A stretch of DNA of 64,000 nt from CAIJXB01 sp964455905 (lineage in GTDB: Bacteria > Chlamydiota > Chlamydiia > Chlamydiales > Rhabdochlamydiaceae), in contig CAYVYN010000002.1 in assembly GCA_964455905.1 (NCBI GenBank), positions 62,001-126,000 on the forward strand. Direction: 5' to 3'. The notes below the pieces were generated by a model. The model was not told the origin of the DNA and made no database searches. It worked only from the letters and a program-made list of their open reading frames with translations. A program made the translations under genes and the position numbers. Positions 1-9,700 of this stretch are shown one piece after another. Numbering within the stretch: the stretch's first letter is position 1; the number at the start of each line of letters is the position of its first letter.

Positions 1-79
1 TTTAAGCGAGTGTTTTGATAAGCATGAAGTAGGTATCAAACAAGCTCTTGTAGATAAGTATTGGCCTGAAAATTCTTAA
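1..79 (+). CDS. atpB: V/A-type ATP synthase subunit B, C-terminal end (partial)
   Basis: Only the last 25 codons are inside the window, ending in TAA at 77-79. The short peptide ends in KYWPENS, which fits the lysine/tyrosine/proline-rich tail of V/A-type ATPase B subunits. The main argument is position: it stops 11 bases before the subunit D gene and the order B-D-I-K is the conserved chlamydial V-ATPase order. Subunit B is the non-catalytic nucleotide-binding subunit of the peripheral V1 head. Identification rests on context more than on the residues seen. Confidence 0.6.
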   Translation, partial: LSECFDKHEVGIKQALVDKYWPENS

Positions 80-90
80 GGGGCTGTAAA

Positions 91-711
91 ATGACTCAAG
101 TAAAATTGACTAAAACAGAACTTCGTGTCCAGCAGCTTAAACTAGCTCAGTTACGCAAGTATTTACCTACTTTACAATTAAAAAAAGCTTTATTGCAGAT
201 AGAGGTAAATCAATCTATTGCTGAAATAGATCAAGTTACAGAGCGATTTGAAGAAGAAGACGCGGCGCTACAGCGGATAGCGGCTCTTTTTTCCCAAAGA
301 AGTTCTGAAAGCTTTTTTGCTTCTATTTCAATTGTAGAAGTAAAAATGTCTCATGAGAACATTGCAGGCGTAGATATTCCGATTTTTGAAGACGTCATTT
401 TTGCAGAGCCGACATATTCTCTTTTTGATGCTCCTATTTGGTATGAGTCTGCGATGGATAGAGTCCGTGAATTTTTAGTTATACGAGAGACGAAAAAAAT
501 ACTAGAAATCAAAAAGAATGCTTTGGAAAAAGAATTGAGAGAGGTTTCTATTAGAGTGAATCTTTTCGAAAAAATTTTGATCCCGCGCTCGTTAGAAAAT
601 ATTAAGAGAATTAAGATTTTTCTAGGGGATCAGCAGCTTGCAGCTGTATCTCAAGCCAAAGTAGCGAAGAAAAAAATCTTGTCAAGATCTTCCGAGGAGG
701 AATCCTTATGA
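91..711 (+). CDS. atpD: V/A-type ATP synthase subunit D
   Basis: 206-residue, charged, almost entirely helical protein with no membrane segment, matching the size and make-up of V/A-ATPase subunit D, the central rotor stalk that forms a long two-helix coiled coil inside the A3B3 head. The N-terminus (MTQVKLTKTELRVQQLKL) has the family's typical 'KTEL..l...L' start. An AAGGGG Shine-Dalgarno sequence sits a few bases before the ATG. It follows subunit B by 11 bases and overlaps subunit I by four bases (ATGA), so the two are translationally coupled. It couples ATP hydrolysis or synthesis in the head to rotation of the membrane ring. Confidence 0.93.
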   Translation: MTQVKLTKTELRVQQLKLAQLRKYLPTLQLKKALLQIEVNQSIAEIDQVTERFEEEDAALQRIAALFSQRSSESFFASISIVEVKMSHENIAGVDIPIFEDVIFAEPTYSLFDAPIWYESAMDRVREFLVIRETKKILEIKKNALEKELREVSIRVNLFEKILIPRSLENIKRIKIFLGDQQLAAVSQAKVAKKKILSRSSEEESL

Positions 712-2645
712 TTACTGAAGTGGATAAGTATTTGATTTTAGGAGCCAAGCAGGATCTTGATGCTTTTTATCAAAGAGCACAAGAAGAAGGGATTGTCCAA
801 TTTATAAAAAAAGGGAAATCAGCTCAAGCTCCAGAAGAAATTCATCTTTTACTTAATGCAATAAAGACTCTAAAGAAAATAATAACTTCCGAGAAGGTCG
901 AAGTTGATTGGGATGTCGGAGAAACAATTATTTCTGCTAAGGAAGTATTGCGTTTGAAAGAAGAAATCTCTCGTTTGTATGAAGATAAGAGATTGACAGA
1001 ATTTGAAATCGCAAGAATATCACCTTTTGGAAATTTTTCTTTAGGAGACATTGACTATATAGAAAAAGAGGGACGTAGAAAGGTTCAGTTTTTTTCTATA
1101 AAGGCAGATAAGGCTCGTGATGTTTTAGAAAAAGAAGGTCTTGTTTATATTAATACGGAATATGAGCTTGACTACTACATTGCAATAAATTCGGCTCACA
1201 GAAATTATTCTGCTGTTTGTTCTTCCCTTATAGAAATGCGTATAGATAGATCCCTTGAAGATTTGGATGGCCATTTAAAACAGGTTCTTGAATCGATTTC
1301 TACGCTTGAATTGGAATTAAAGGAGTATGCAAAAAAAATAGATCGTTTTCAGGCAGCCCTTATAGAAGAGTTAAATCGGTATCATTTAGCTTCGGCAAAA
1401 ATGGAGATAAGATCTCCTTTAGAGGGAGATTTTTTATTCTCTGTGGAAGCTTGGATTCCTATTTCTAAAAAAGAGTTGTTTTGGTCTCTTTTAGACGGTT
1501 TATCGGTTCATGCAGAGCAAATTTGTATAGAAGAGTCTGATAAAGTACCTACATTCATGGAAAACACTGGTGTAAATAAAATAGGCGAAGATTTAGTTAA
1601 AATTTATGATGTGCCATCTATTCGTGATAAAGATCCTTCAGGATGGGTTTTTTGGTTTTTCGCTCTTTTTTTTGCTATGATTATAGCTGATGCTGGATAT
1701 GGTCTTTTGTATTTAGCTTTTGCAGGGTATTTAAAGTGGAAGTTTAAGACGTTTTCAGGAATTGGAAAAAGATTTTATCGTCTTTTTGTAATTCTTTCTG
1801 TTTTTGTTGTTGGGTGGGGTATTCTCACAGTTTCTTATTTTGGGCTTTCCATAGGGCAAGAAAGTCCTTTGCGTAAAGTAGCGCCTATACAGTGGCTTGC
1901 TGAAGCAAAAGCAGAATACCATTTAACGCAAAAAGATGAAGTATACAAGGAATGGCAAACTAAGTATCCTGATGTTTCTTCTTCACTAAATGCAAAACAG
2001 TTTATCCAATTAGCTAAGCCTAAAGATTCTAAAAAAAGTGTTTCGCCTGTTATAACAGAATTTTCTGACAACATACTTTTAGAGTTTTCTTTAATAGTTG
2101 GAATTTTACATATAGGGCTATCTTTATTAAGATATTTAAGGCGTAATTTAGCTAACTTAGGATGGGTGATATTCTTAGTTGGAGGGTATTTGTTCTTCCC
2201 ATCTCTTTTGAGAGCTACATCTATTGTTAATTTTGTAGGCATTATCGATAAGCAAACCGCTAAAGTAGTTGGAGAGCAGTTGATCTATGTAGGTATAGGA
2301 ACAGCTCTTTTCTTAGCTCTTATACAAAAAGGGCTTAGTGGAATTAAGGAACTCATGAACCTTGTTCAGGTTTTTAGTGATGTTTTATCTTATGTTAGAC
2401 TGTACGCTTTGGCTCTTGCTAGTGCTATTATGGCTGCTACTTTTAATGAAATGGGTAGCGGAATTGGTTTTATTGGAGGACTTTTAGTGATTTTAGCAGG
2501 TCATATAACCAATATGGGACTTGGTATAATGTCTGGAGTGATTCACGGCCTTCGTCTTAATTTTCTTGAGTGGTATCACTTCTCTTTTGAAGGTGGAGGG
2601 TATTCATTTAACCCCTTAAGAATTTTAAAATTAAAAGAAGATTAA
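708..2645 (+). CDS. atpI: V/A-type ATP synthase subunit I (a-subunit, membrane stator)
   Basis: 645 residues with the two-part structure of the family: a soluble, coiled-coil-rich N-terminal half (about residues 1-305) that forms the peripheral arm, and a C-terminal half with about seven hydrophobic segments starting near residue 311 (WVFWFFALFFAMIIADAGYG). The region near residues 560-580 (QVFSDVLSYVRLYALALAS) contains the conserved arginine that lines the ion half-channels, and the last segments carry the expected HGLRLNFLEWYHFSF motif. A strong GAGGAGG ribosome site precedes the ATG, which overlaps the subunit D stop codon. The protein is the stator against which the K ring turns. Confidence 0.95.
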   Translation: MITEVDKYLILGAKQDLDAFYQRAQEEGIVQFIKKGKSAQAPEEIHLLLNAIKTLKKIITSEKVEVDWDVGETIISAKEVLRLKEEISRLYEDKRLTEFEIARISPFGNFSLGDIDYIEKEGRRKVQFFSIKADKARDVLEKEGLVYINTEYELDYYIAINSAHRNYSAVCSSLIEMRIDRSLEDLDGHLKQVLESISTLELELKEYAKKIDRFQAALIEELNRYHLASAKMEIRSPLEGDFLFSVEAWIPISKKELFWSLLDGLSVHAEQICIEESDKVPTFMENTGVNKIGEDLVKIYDVPSIRDKDPSGWVFWFFALFFAMIIADAGYGLLYLAFAGYLKWKFKTFSGIGKRFYRLFVILSVFVVGWGILTVSYFGLSIGQESPLRKVAPIQWLAEAKAEYHLTQKDEVYKEWQTKYPDVSSSLNAKQFIQLAKPKDSKKSVSPVITEFSDNILLEFSLIVGILHIGLSLLRYLRRNLANLGWVIFLVGGYLFFPSLLRATSIVNFVGIIDKQTAKVVGEQLIYVGIGTALFLALIQKGLSGIKELMNLVQVFSDVLSYVRLYALALASAIMAATFNEMGSGIGFIGGLLVILAGHITNMGLGIMSGVIHGLRLNFLEWYHFSFEGGGYSFNPLRILKLKED

Positions 2646-2666
2646 AAAAAACAAAAGGAGAAATGT

Positions 2667-3092
2667 ATGGATTATGCGATGATTGGACCTGCTATAGTGT
2701 TAGGTTTAGGTTGCGTAGGTAGTTCCATAGGTTGTGGTATTGCGGGGATGGCATCACACGGGGTGATGAGCCGCGTAGAAGAAAATCATGGGCTTTTTCT
2801 TGGAATGTCTGCGATGCCTGCTTCCCAGTCAATTTATGGGTTTATCTTAATGATTTTGATGAAAAATGCGATTGTTGCAGGTACTTTAGCTCCTCTTGCA
2901 GGGATAGGGATAGGCCTTTCTGTTGGTTTAGCATTGATGGCTTCCTCTGCTTATCAGGGAATGTGTGCAGCTTCTGGGATCCAGGCTGTAGCTAAACAAC
3001 CTTCTGTTTTTGGTAAGTGCTTTGCTGCGTTAGCGATTATAGAATCTTTTTCTATTTTTGCGTTCGTTTTTGCTCTTATTCTTCTTAGCTAA
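2667..3092 (+). CDS. atpK: V/A-type ATP synthase subunit K (proteolipid ring)
   Basis: 141 residues made of four hydrophobic segments in two similar glycine-rich hairpins, i.e. the duplicated proteolipid type. The second hairpin carries the ion-binding glutamate (AIIESFSIFAF, about residue 124), whereas the equivalent position in the first hairpin is glutamine (ASQSIYGF), so each protomer would offer one carboxylate, as is usual for four-helix K subunits. An AAAAGGAG ribosome site lies 6 bases before the ATG. It is the last gene of the B-D-I-K operon, 21 bases after atpI. Confidence 0.94.
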   Translation: MDYAMIGPAIVLGLGCVGSSIGCGIAGMASHGVMSRVEENHGLFLGMSAMPASQSIYGFILMILMKNAIVAGTLAPLAGIGIGLSVGLALMASSAYQGMCAASGIQAVAKQPSVFGKCFAALAIIESFSIFAFVFALILLS

Positions 3093-3486
3093 TCCTTGCT
3101 TGCAGTAGTTTCTATGATGATCTTATTGTGATATTTTTTTAATGCCATAAGATCATCAAGATTTAATTCTTAGATTTTTTAGTCCAGTTGTTTTCCTTCA
3201 GTTTTTATTTTTTTGAATCGAATTTTGTTTGGGAGAGATTTTCCCAAAGTTGCCAACTCAAATTAGTAGGTCTTTTAAGTTTGCTAGATAAAGATGCCTT
3301 TCTTGATTATCTTGCGAAAACAAATGCAGGATCTTAAAAGAGTGTCGGTGTTTTTGATAAACTAATAAGACTATTGCTGTTTTTTCTTGGGATAAAAACA
3401 GCAATAGTCTTTGTTTTTAAGCTATACCTTTAAAAAAATAACGTAGGTTGCTAGAGTAAGTTTTTTTATTTTTTACGAGGTGTTTT
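3093..3486. other. Intergenic region after the ATPase operon
   Basis: 394 bases without an obvious gene. It holds an 11-bp inverted repeat with a 20-base loop (3116-3126 / 3147-3157) just after atpK, and the strong hairpin listed separately at 3367-3411. In between, 3185-3337 is open for 51 codons in one plus frame and reads protein-like (for example LKLVGLLSLLDKDAFLDYL) but has no start codon with a ribosome site; it could be a decayed gene end. Confidence 0.5.
3367..3416 (+). terminator. Strong hairpin terminator between atpK and mazG
   Basis: An 18-bp perfect stem (3367-3384 with 3394-3411) and a 9-base loop, built around GACTATTGCTG / CAGCAATAGTC and followed by TGTTTTT. The A/T-rich inner part of the stem also gives U-runs on both strands, so it could work in both directions. 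Confidence 0.75.
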
Positions 3487-4098
3487 GTGAAGGCTTTTGA
3501 TGACTTATTAGAGGTTGCTAGAGTATTAAATGCTCCAGGTGGATGCCCTTGGGATCTTAAACAGACTTTTTTTTCTTTGCAGCCTTATGTTTTAGAAGAG
3601 GCTCACGAGGTGGTGGAGGCTGTCGATGGACAAAACGATAAGGAAATAGTAGAGGAGCTCGGAGATCTTCTTTATACTGTAATTTTTTATGCTAAAGTGG
3701 CAGAGAAAGATTCTCGGTTTACGATGGAAGATATTTTAGTCGCTGTTAAAGAAAAGTTGATTCGCAGACACCCTCATGTGTTTGGAACTTCTTCAGCTAA
3801 TACGGAAGAAGAAGTTGTTAAAAACTGGGATCTTATTAAAAATTCGGAAGAAGGAAAAAAAGATCGTAAAACTCCTTTAGAAGGGATTCCCGATCAACTT
3901 CCTCTTTTAGCAAAAGCGCAAAAAATGTTGAAAGTGTTTCATAAGGAGAAATTTAAAGCTTCTTCCCAAGAGGGTGATTTAGGGGATTCTCTTTGGCTTT
4001 TAGTAGAAGAAGCTGAGTCGTTAGGTCTTGATCTAGAAAGTGTTTTTAGACGCCGCCTAGAAGAAAAGAAAAAACAGTTTTTAGATAGAGAGCGTTAA
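3487..4098 (+). CDS. mazG: MazG-type nucleoside triphosphate pyrophosphohydrolase (shortened)
   Basis: 203 residues; the usual two-domain MazG has about 260. The first domain is complete: GGCPWD at residues 17-22, LEEAHEVVEAVD with the metal-binding glutamates near 38-42, and EELGDLLYTVIFYA near 56-69, followed by RRHPHVFG. The second domain is recognisable (LPLLAKAQKML) but its middle, including the second ExxE metal site, is missing, so only one predicted active site remains. MazG hydrolyses NTPs to NMP and pyrophosphate and cleans non-canonical or damaged nucleotides. Start is GTG, with GAGG 6 bases upstream. Confidence 0.88.
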   Translation: MKAFDDLLEVARVLNAPGGCPWDLKQTFFSLQPYVLEEAHEVVEAVDGQNDKEIVEELGDLLYTVIFYAKVAEKDSRFTMEDILVAVKEKLIRRHPHVFGTSSANTEEEVVKNWDLIKNSEEGKKDRKTPLEGIPDQLPLLAKAQKMLKVFHKEKFKASSQEGDLGDSLWLLVEEAESLGLDLESVFRRRLEEKKKQFLDRER

Positions 4099-4113
4099 AC
4101 GCTCTTTATCTAA
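4081..4113. terminator. Bidirectional hairpin between convergent genes
   Basis: A 14-bp stem (4081-4094 with 4100-4113, one G-T pair) and 5-base loop contains the mazG stop codon and reaches the stop codon of the opposing gene. No long U-run follows, so it may terminate both convergent transcripts inefficiently. Confidence 0.55.
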
Positions 4114-5137
4114 TGTATTGTAGAAGGCTGTCTTGGGCCGGAGCTGTGGCTGGTAGAAAATCAACTAAAGAAGCCTGAATCCCTAATGTCTTAGCGAGGG
4201 GTTTCAGCGCCTCGTAAAGAGCTTTATTGTTAAAAAAAATTTCGGCAGGAATTCTTTTGTGAATTTCTATACAAGATAGGATCTCTTCAGAAAGGTGTTT
4301 TTTCGGACACTCGTGTACTTCTATTGCTTTTACTTGTAAAACGAGTAGGGATTCTTGGTGTACGATCATGGACACTTTGGCAAAATAAGGCCTTTCTTTG
4401 TCGCAGATGAGATTCGGGGTATTGAAGGTTGAAGCTTCCCAGGCGCCGTCATGGTATAGTTTTAATCCTTTTAGGCCTTCGATTCGCTTAGTGTTTAGTG
4501 GAATAGGTTCGCTTGGTTGTGAAGCGATGGGTTTAGGGGTATGCCATGAGGACTGGGGTAATCCTGTTTCTTGGCAGCGCGTATATAAAGTGTATTTTTC
4601 TTTTGTGGGATTGGGTTTGGGAGTAATAATTTCTTCTGCGTATTTCCTAGCGCTTTGTAAAATAAAGATAAAGTAAGAGGTTTCTTCTTCTGTAAGATGC
4701 CAGCCTTGAAATCCAGGTAGGTAACTAAGAAACGAGGGAAATAGATCAAGGGGGACAGCGCTTGGGTTTCTTTTTAGTATGGCAAGTTCTTTTTTATTGA
4801 GCATGTTTTTGGGTAAGAAATCTAAGACAAGAGCATTATGAGAGCTGATAATTTCTGCGTTTTCTGGATGGTTTTGTCCGTTTTGAAGCTGCAGATGGAT
4901 ATTTAAGCTTTCTTCCCCTCTAAATAACGCAATCCCGAAGCACTCTCCTCCGCTGCCAGCTATCGAACAATACCCTATAGAAGAGGAAAATGGGTCTTGT
5001 ACTGCAAAAATATGCTCTTCGTGGATCGTATTCCAGGGGGCCTCATGGTAAAATGCGTAGGCTTCATTGTAAAGAGTATTTTCTAATTCTTTCGATACTT
5101 TAGGTGGTTTAGGTAGTCTTGGTGTTTTGGGTTTCAT
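4106..5137 (-). CDS. Hypothetical two-domain protein (resembles DUF7309 + DUF6930 proteins)
   Basis: 343 residues, no signal peptide, no membrane segment. The N-terminal part (about 15-170) contains EAPWNTIHEEHIFAVQDP followed by GYCSIAGSGGECFGIALFRG, a pattern I associate with the DUF7309 family of soluble proteins of unknown function. The C-terminal part (about 200-340) looks like the DUF6930 partner domain. The N-terminus is proline/lysine-rich (KPKTPRLPKPPKVSKE). It converges with mazG and shares a hairpin with it. No biochemical role is known to me; the family match is from memory and needs a profile search. Confidence 0.7.
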   Translation of the reverse strand: MKPKTPRLPKPPKVSKELENTLYNEAYAFYHEAPWNTIHEEHIFAVQDPFSSSIGYCSIAGSGGECFGIALFRGEESLNIHLQLQNGQNHPENAEIISSHNALVLDFLPKNMLNKKELAILKRNPSAVPLDLFPSFLSYLPGFQGWHLTEEETSYFIFILQSARKYAEEIITPKPNPTKEKYTLYTRCQETGLPQSSWHTPKPIASQPSEPIPLNTKRIEGLKGLKLYHDGAWEASTFNTPNLICDKERPYFAKVSMIVHQESLLVLQVKAIEVHECPKKHLSEEILSCIEIHKRIPAEIFFNNKALYEALKPLAKTLGIQASLVDFLPATAPAQDSLLQYIR

Positions 5138-5315
5138 AAGGCTCCTTTTTGCTGAGGTAAATCCTAAAAAATAGAAACTACCTGATTCTCTACTTTTTTT
5201 CGTGTTTTTTTTTCTATTTTTGTTTTTATTATACAGAAAATCGGAAATGACATATATTCTTGCTGCTGAAATCTAGTGTTATTGGTTTCAATGTAAGAAA
5301 AAGGAGATGTTAGCC

Positions 5316-6200
5316 ATGAGTAGAGTTGCTTTTGCGGTAAAAGTTGTAAAAATTGGTCTTGTTTGTTTTAGTCTAGCTTCTTTTTCTTTTTGTACGAAAG
5401 CAGGTGCCCCGAAGCAAGAAATTGCTTTACAGCATCCTTTTAAACATGATTTACATCTAACAAAGATACCCTCTAAAACTTCTAAAGGTGCATCTTCTGT
5501 GATGCTTTGTTTTCATGGTATGGGGGGAGATTATCGAATTGTTGAGTATGTAAACCAATACTCAGGAATAGATACTAATTTTTTTAGTTTTAACTTTCCA
5601 GATTATGGAATTAAGTTAGGTTCTTTTCAGCCAGAAGATACCCATATGGGAAGTGTAGATGAAATCCTTCCTGCTTTGTATGTTTTGAAGCAGGCAGTTA
5701 TCGTTGATAAGTTTCGCAAGGTTTCTTTATATGGTTTTTCTGCAGGAGGAGGTGTCATTATTAATACATTGACCGCTTTAAATACGACTTCTGCTGATGA
5801 GAGACTCAAAGAAATTGGTATAGGCCCTAAAGAAAAAAAGAAAATTATTTCTGCTCTTCGCAATGGAGTAATTCTTTTAGACGCTCCTTTAAAGTCTGTT
5901 GGTGAAATGAAAGCTTTTCTTGAGCCGATGAGAGAAATTGAGATTGTTGGAGCTCGCTATAAAAATAATGAAATGGAACCTATAGAAAATATTGAAAAGT
6001 TGAAAGGATTAAATCTTCACTACATTGTCAATTTTCAGTCTCCTGACGAGGTTTTATCTAATCGAGATGACCAGCTTTATATAGAGAAATTACGCTCTAT
6101 TTCTGGGCCAAAGGGATCTGTTGCTTTTGTCATAGAAGGGAAAGGACATAGCCTTCCGCATCAACATCTTTGGGATCTTTATTTACAAGCGACTAAATAG
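5316..6200 (+). CDS. Secreted alpha/beta-hydrolase-like protein
   Basis: About 294 residues. A Lys/Arg-containing hydrophobic N-terminus (MSRVAFAVKVVKIGLVCFSLASF) is a likely signal peptide. HGMGG near residue 67 resembles an oxyanion-hole loop and GFSAGG near residue 140 is a nucleophile elbow (G-x-S-x-G) of the alpha/beta-hydrolase fold; GHSLPHQH near residue 277 can supply the catalytic histidine. Substrate unknown (lipase/esterase-like). An in-frame ATG at 5307 lies inside the ribosome site AAGGAG (5301-5306), so the start at 5316 is preferred. The gene stands alone with a hairpin downstream. Confidence 0.75.
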   Translation: MSRVAFAVKVVKIGLVCFSLASFSFCTKAGAPKQEIALQHPFKHDLHLTKIPSKTSKGASSVMLCFHGMGGDYRIVEYVNQYSGIDTNFFSFNFPDYGIKLGSFQPEDTHMGSVDEILPALYVLKQAVIVDKFRKVSLYGFSAGGGVIINTLTALNTTSADERLKEIGIGPKEKKKIISALRNGVILLDAPLKSVGEMKAFLEPMREIEIVGARYKNNEMEPIENIEKLKGLNLHYIVNFQSPDEVLSNRDDQLYIEKLRSISGPKGSVAFVIEGKGHSLPHQHLWDLYLQATK

Positions 6201-6291
6201 TTTATTTTTTTAAATAGACTCTTTTATCTAAAAAGCTTTTTTTTCTAGAAAGATATCCTGATCTTCTGGAAAACAGGCTTAATACTACGAG

Positions 6292-6330
6292 GATGAGTCA
6301 ATTCGACCGTATTTTGGCTCATCGTCTTTT
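6292..6330 (+). terminator. Hairpin downstream of the hydrolase gene
   Basis: A 10-bp stem GATGAGTCAA / TTGGCTCATC (6292-6301 with 6314-6323, one G-T pair) followed by GTCTTTT. It lies about 90 bases after the hydrolase stop codon. Confidence 0.55.
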
Positions 6331-6742
6331 GTCTAAAAATTTTAGCTTTTTATATTATTTTCTTCTTGTTTGAAGAAATTTAGCAACCCTAGCTAATAAG
6401 ATTATTTTTACTAGATCTGTTTTGAGATAAACGAACTTAGTATGTAATAGAGAATTCTGACCCCTTATACCTGATAGAAGTACCTAAGGTCCACTTTCTT
6501 TTCACATCGACTTTGCCTTTTGACTTCAGATTTCTTTTTTATCGACTGGTAAAGTTTTATCCTTTTATATGTTCGTATAATTTTTTTTACTACTTCAAGG
6601 GGTTTGCGATAATTTCCTTTATTAGTTGTAGTGTGAGAAAAATCCACCCTTATATTTTTGCTTTTTTTTAACAAATTTCTTGAGTTCGCTTCCGAAATAA
6701 ATTACTCTCCGCTTTTTTAGACAATTATTTTCTGGAGATCTT
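6331..6742. other. Intergenic region upstream of the giant autotransporter
   Basis: About 410 bases with no coding signal I trust. A 69-codon minus-strand ORF (6465-6674) is Lys/Arg-rich, lacks a ribosome site and looks accidental. The region presumably carries the autotransporter promoter, which I cannot place confidently. Confidence 0.4.
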
Positions 6743-9700
6743 ATGTGGAAAAAGGCTTTTGTTACTTCTTTAACTTGTTTTAGTTTGGGATTTGAGATCT
6801 TAGGACAGGCTGATGATTGTTATGTTGAATATGATGAGCAGGTTAAATACACTTCTACCAGTCAGTTTTCGAGCTGCGAGAGCTTGGACATGCTTGGCGT
6901 TGTTCCAGGTCTTATCGATGCTCCAAGGTTTCAATTCGAGCCCTACGGAAACGGTACAAATTGGACGTTTGGAGGTTCGATTAATTTAGATGGAGATGCC
7001 GATGGTGGCGATACTGCGATTGGAGAACTTTACATAGTACCAGGTCCCGATGGTCAAGCTACTTCTTTAGAGGTTTTTGGCGGCTTAAATATGGGAAGTA
7101 ATACTGATTCTGGTTATTTCATTTATGGTTCGAATGACCAAGATCAGCTAGCTACCGGCAAACTCATTTTATCAGGTTCTAGTAATAGTACTAGCGCAGA
7201 TGGTAAGATATATATCGGAGGAGATCGAGATGACGATCGTATTTCAGGTTTTGTTTCAATAGGTAAAGGTAGTAATCCTTTTGGTGAAAACACTGTGTAT
7301 GTGGTAGAAAATGGTTCTAGACTTCTTGTGACAGATACTATCACGTGTTCCAATCCCTTTATATTTAAATCTTATGTAAGTAGTCCTAATGACTCTAACG
7401 TACACTTAGATGTGGCTCCAGGTGTTACTTTCACAGCTTCTGGTGTTTTTGAATTTCAGAGAGAGGATGATGACGAATATTGCCAGGTGAATAGACAGGA
7501 TGAAGGTGGTGGAACTGTTATTTTAAGTACGTTAAAAGAAGATGATCTATACATACAAAATGTCCAGATTAATAAAGGTGTTTTGGAAATTAACATTAAT
7601 CCCGAAGGCAGCGGAAGAGTGGCTGTAGGGGAGGCTACTTTGCGTTTTGGCTCTTCTATGAATTGGAAATCAGACCATCAAATTGAACTTTATAGCCTTT
7701 CAAGTGTTCTTGATGACGGTGGTAATGAGGTGACTGTTGATGCCCTAGTTTCTGATAAAACATATGGAGCAACCGAAGGAGATGGGCGTCTTAATAAAAT
7801 TGGCTCTGGAACGTTAACTCTTACTAATACCAATACATATTCAAAAGGTACTTACCTAAAAGAGGGAAGGCTTGCAATTAGCAGCCCAGCTCAGATCAAT
7901 GCATCGACATATACGAGCTCTAATGGTCTTTATCTTTACTCTTCTACTGTGCTTGAAGTCACCGGGTCTCTTACTCTTGGCATCCCTATTAATCTTATTC
8001 CGGCTAGTGGAGCTTCTTCGTATAGTGGGACTATTTCTATTGCTGATGGAAAAGTATTTACGTTATCAGGTTCTGAGGCTCGTTTGATCGGAAGTGGTGG
8101 GGTGAATGATACTTTGACGATCCAAGATTTTGGTACGTTTAAATTAAACACGGCAACTGCAGACTTTTTGGGTTCTTATGTTCTTTTGGATTCTACGCTA
8201 GAGGTTTCTAATAACGCAGGAATTAATAAAAATTTTATTAATTTAAATGGAGGGACTTTAAAATTATCGGGAGGAAACTTAGAAATAGGTACACTAATTG
8301 CTTCTGGAGATAGTTTTGTTTCTCTTGGATCGTATAGTCTTACAGTAAATAATAGCGGAGATAATTTTTCTGATGCCTCTATTTCAGGAACTGGGCAAGT
8401 GTTCTTCAAAGGAACAGGATCTATAGATCTTAAGGGTGCAGCTAGCACGTATTCCGGAGGAACAGATATCAGTGGGGGGTTAGAAATTTATGTAGATGCT
8501 GGCGATAATTTGGGGACAGGGCCTATTACTCTTGGCTCCGGATGTCTTTTGGGTTTTAGCTTTGGAGCTGATGCGACCATTACGCAGCCTGTTACTTTGG
8601 GGGGCGCTTGTAAGATTAATGCAGCTAGTGCAACAGGTACAATTAGTGGTATTATTTCTGGATCTGGCGGTAGTTTAGAAATTTCTGGTCGAGATGGCTT
8701 TCTTACCTTATCAGGTGATAATAATTATACCGGAAACACAACGATTAAAGACGCTATCGTATCTATTAGCTTAGCCAGTTCTTTTGGTTCATCTACGACA
8801 GCAATTTCTTTGACAAATGGCGGAGTTATAGCAACGAATACTTTGACACTTCCAAATACTAGAGCTATTAATTTAGAGGTTGGTACGTCGGAATTGTCTG
8901 CTGCCGAAGGGAAGATTTTTACTATAGAGGGTGCGATTAATGGTTCTGGTGGTGTTGATGTAGCAGGTCCAGGGATTACTATTTTAAAAGGAACAAATAC
9001 TTTTTCTGGACAGCTAGAAATTACAGGAGGAACCCTTCAAGTTGGAGCCGATAGTAACCTTGGAGCCTCAGGTGGAGAGATTACCTTGGATGGCGGTATT
9101 CTTAGCATTGTAGGTGGCAGTATAGATTCGGACCGTGGTTTTTTTGGTATTAATGGACAGATCTCTGTTGATTCTGGCTATGAGGCTCGCTTTAGCGGTC
9201 CATGCACAGTCACTAAATCAGATAGTACGTTAGTAAAAATCGGAGCTGGTGTTGCTGGTGTATTGCCTTTAACACCACCTCTTTCGACGTTTATTCCTTT
9301 TGTCATTGTTTCTGGAGGTAGTTTAGAAACAAATACGTATGTTACAAGCGGTAGCGCTATTTCTGTGGCAGCAGGAACCAAAATTGTTTTTAAACAGAAG
9401 GTTCCCGGTTCTTATAGCGGTAGCCAAACAAACGGAGGGCTTTCAGGGGCTGGTTCTTTAGAAGTCCGAGGGGATTCTGGTGTTGCTTTTACACTAGATA
9501 CAGTGACGGTTCCAAATACCTATACAGGTGATACGATACTAGGAAGTGGTATATTAGCAATCAGTACAGATGTATCTTTAGGGGGAAGCCCTAAGGTTAT
9601 TGGGAGAGGAGGGTCTTTACAGACTACCTTGACGACAACAAGCCAACGCCCTGTTTCTTTGGAAGCGTCTTTGCCATTTATTGTAAATGAAGCCGCTGTG

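Noticed and set aside
6465..6674. 69-codon minus-strand ORF upstream of the autotransporter
   Set aside because: Lys/Arg-rich composition typical of reversed AT-rich DNA; no ribosome site.
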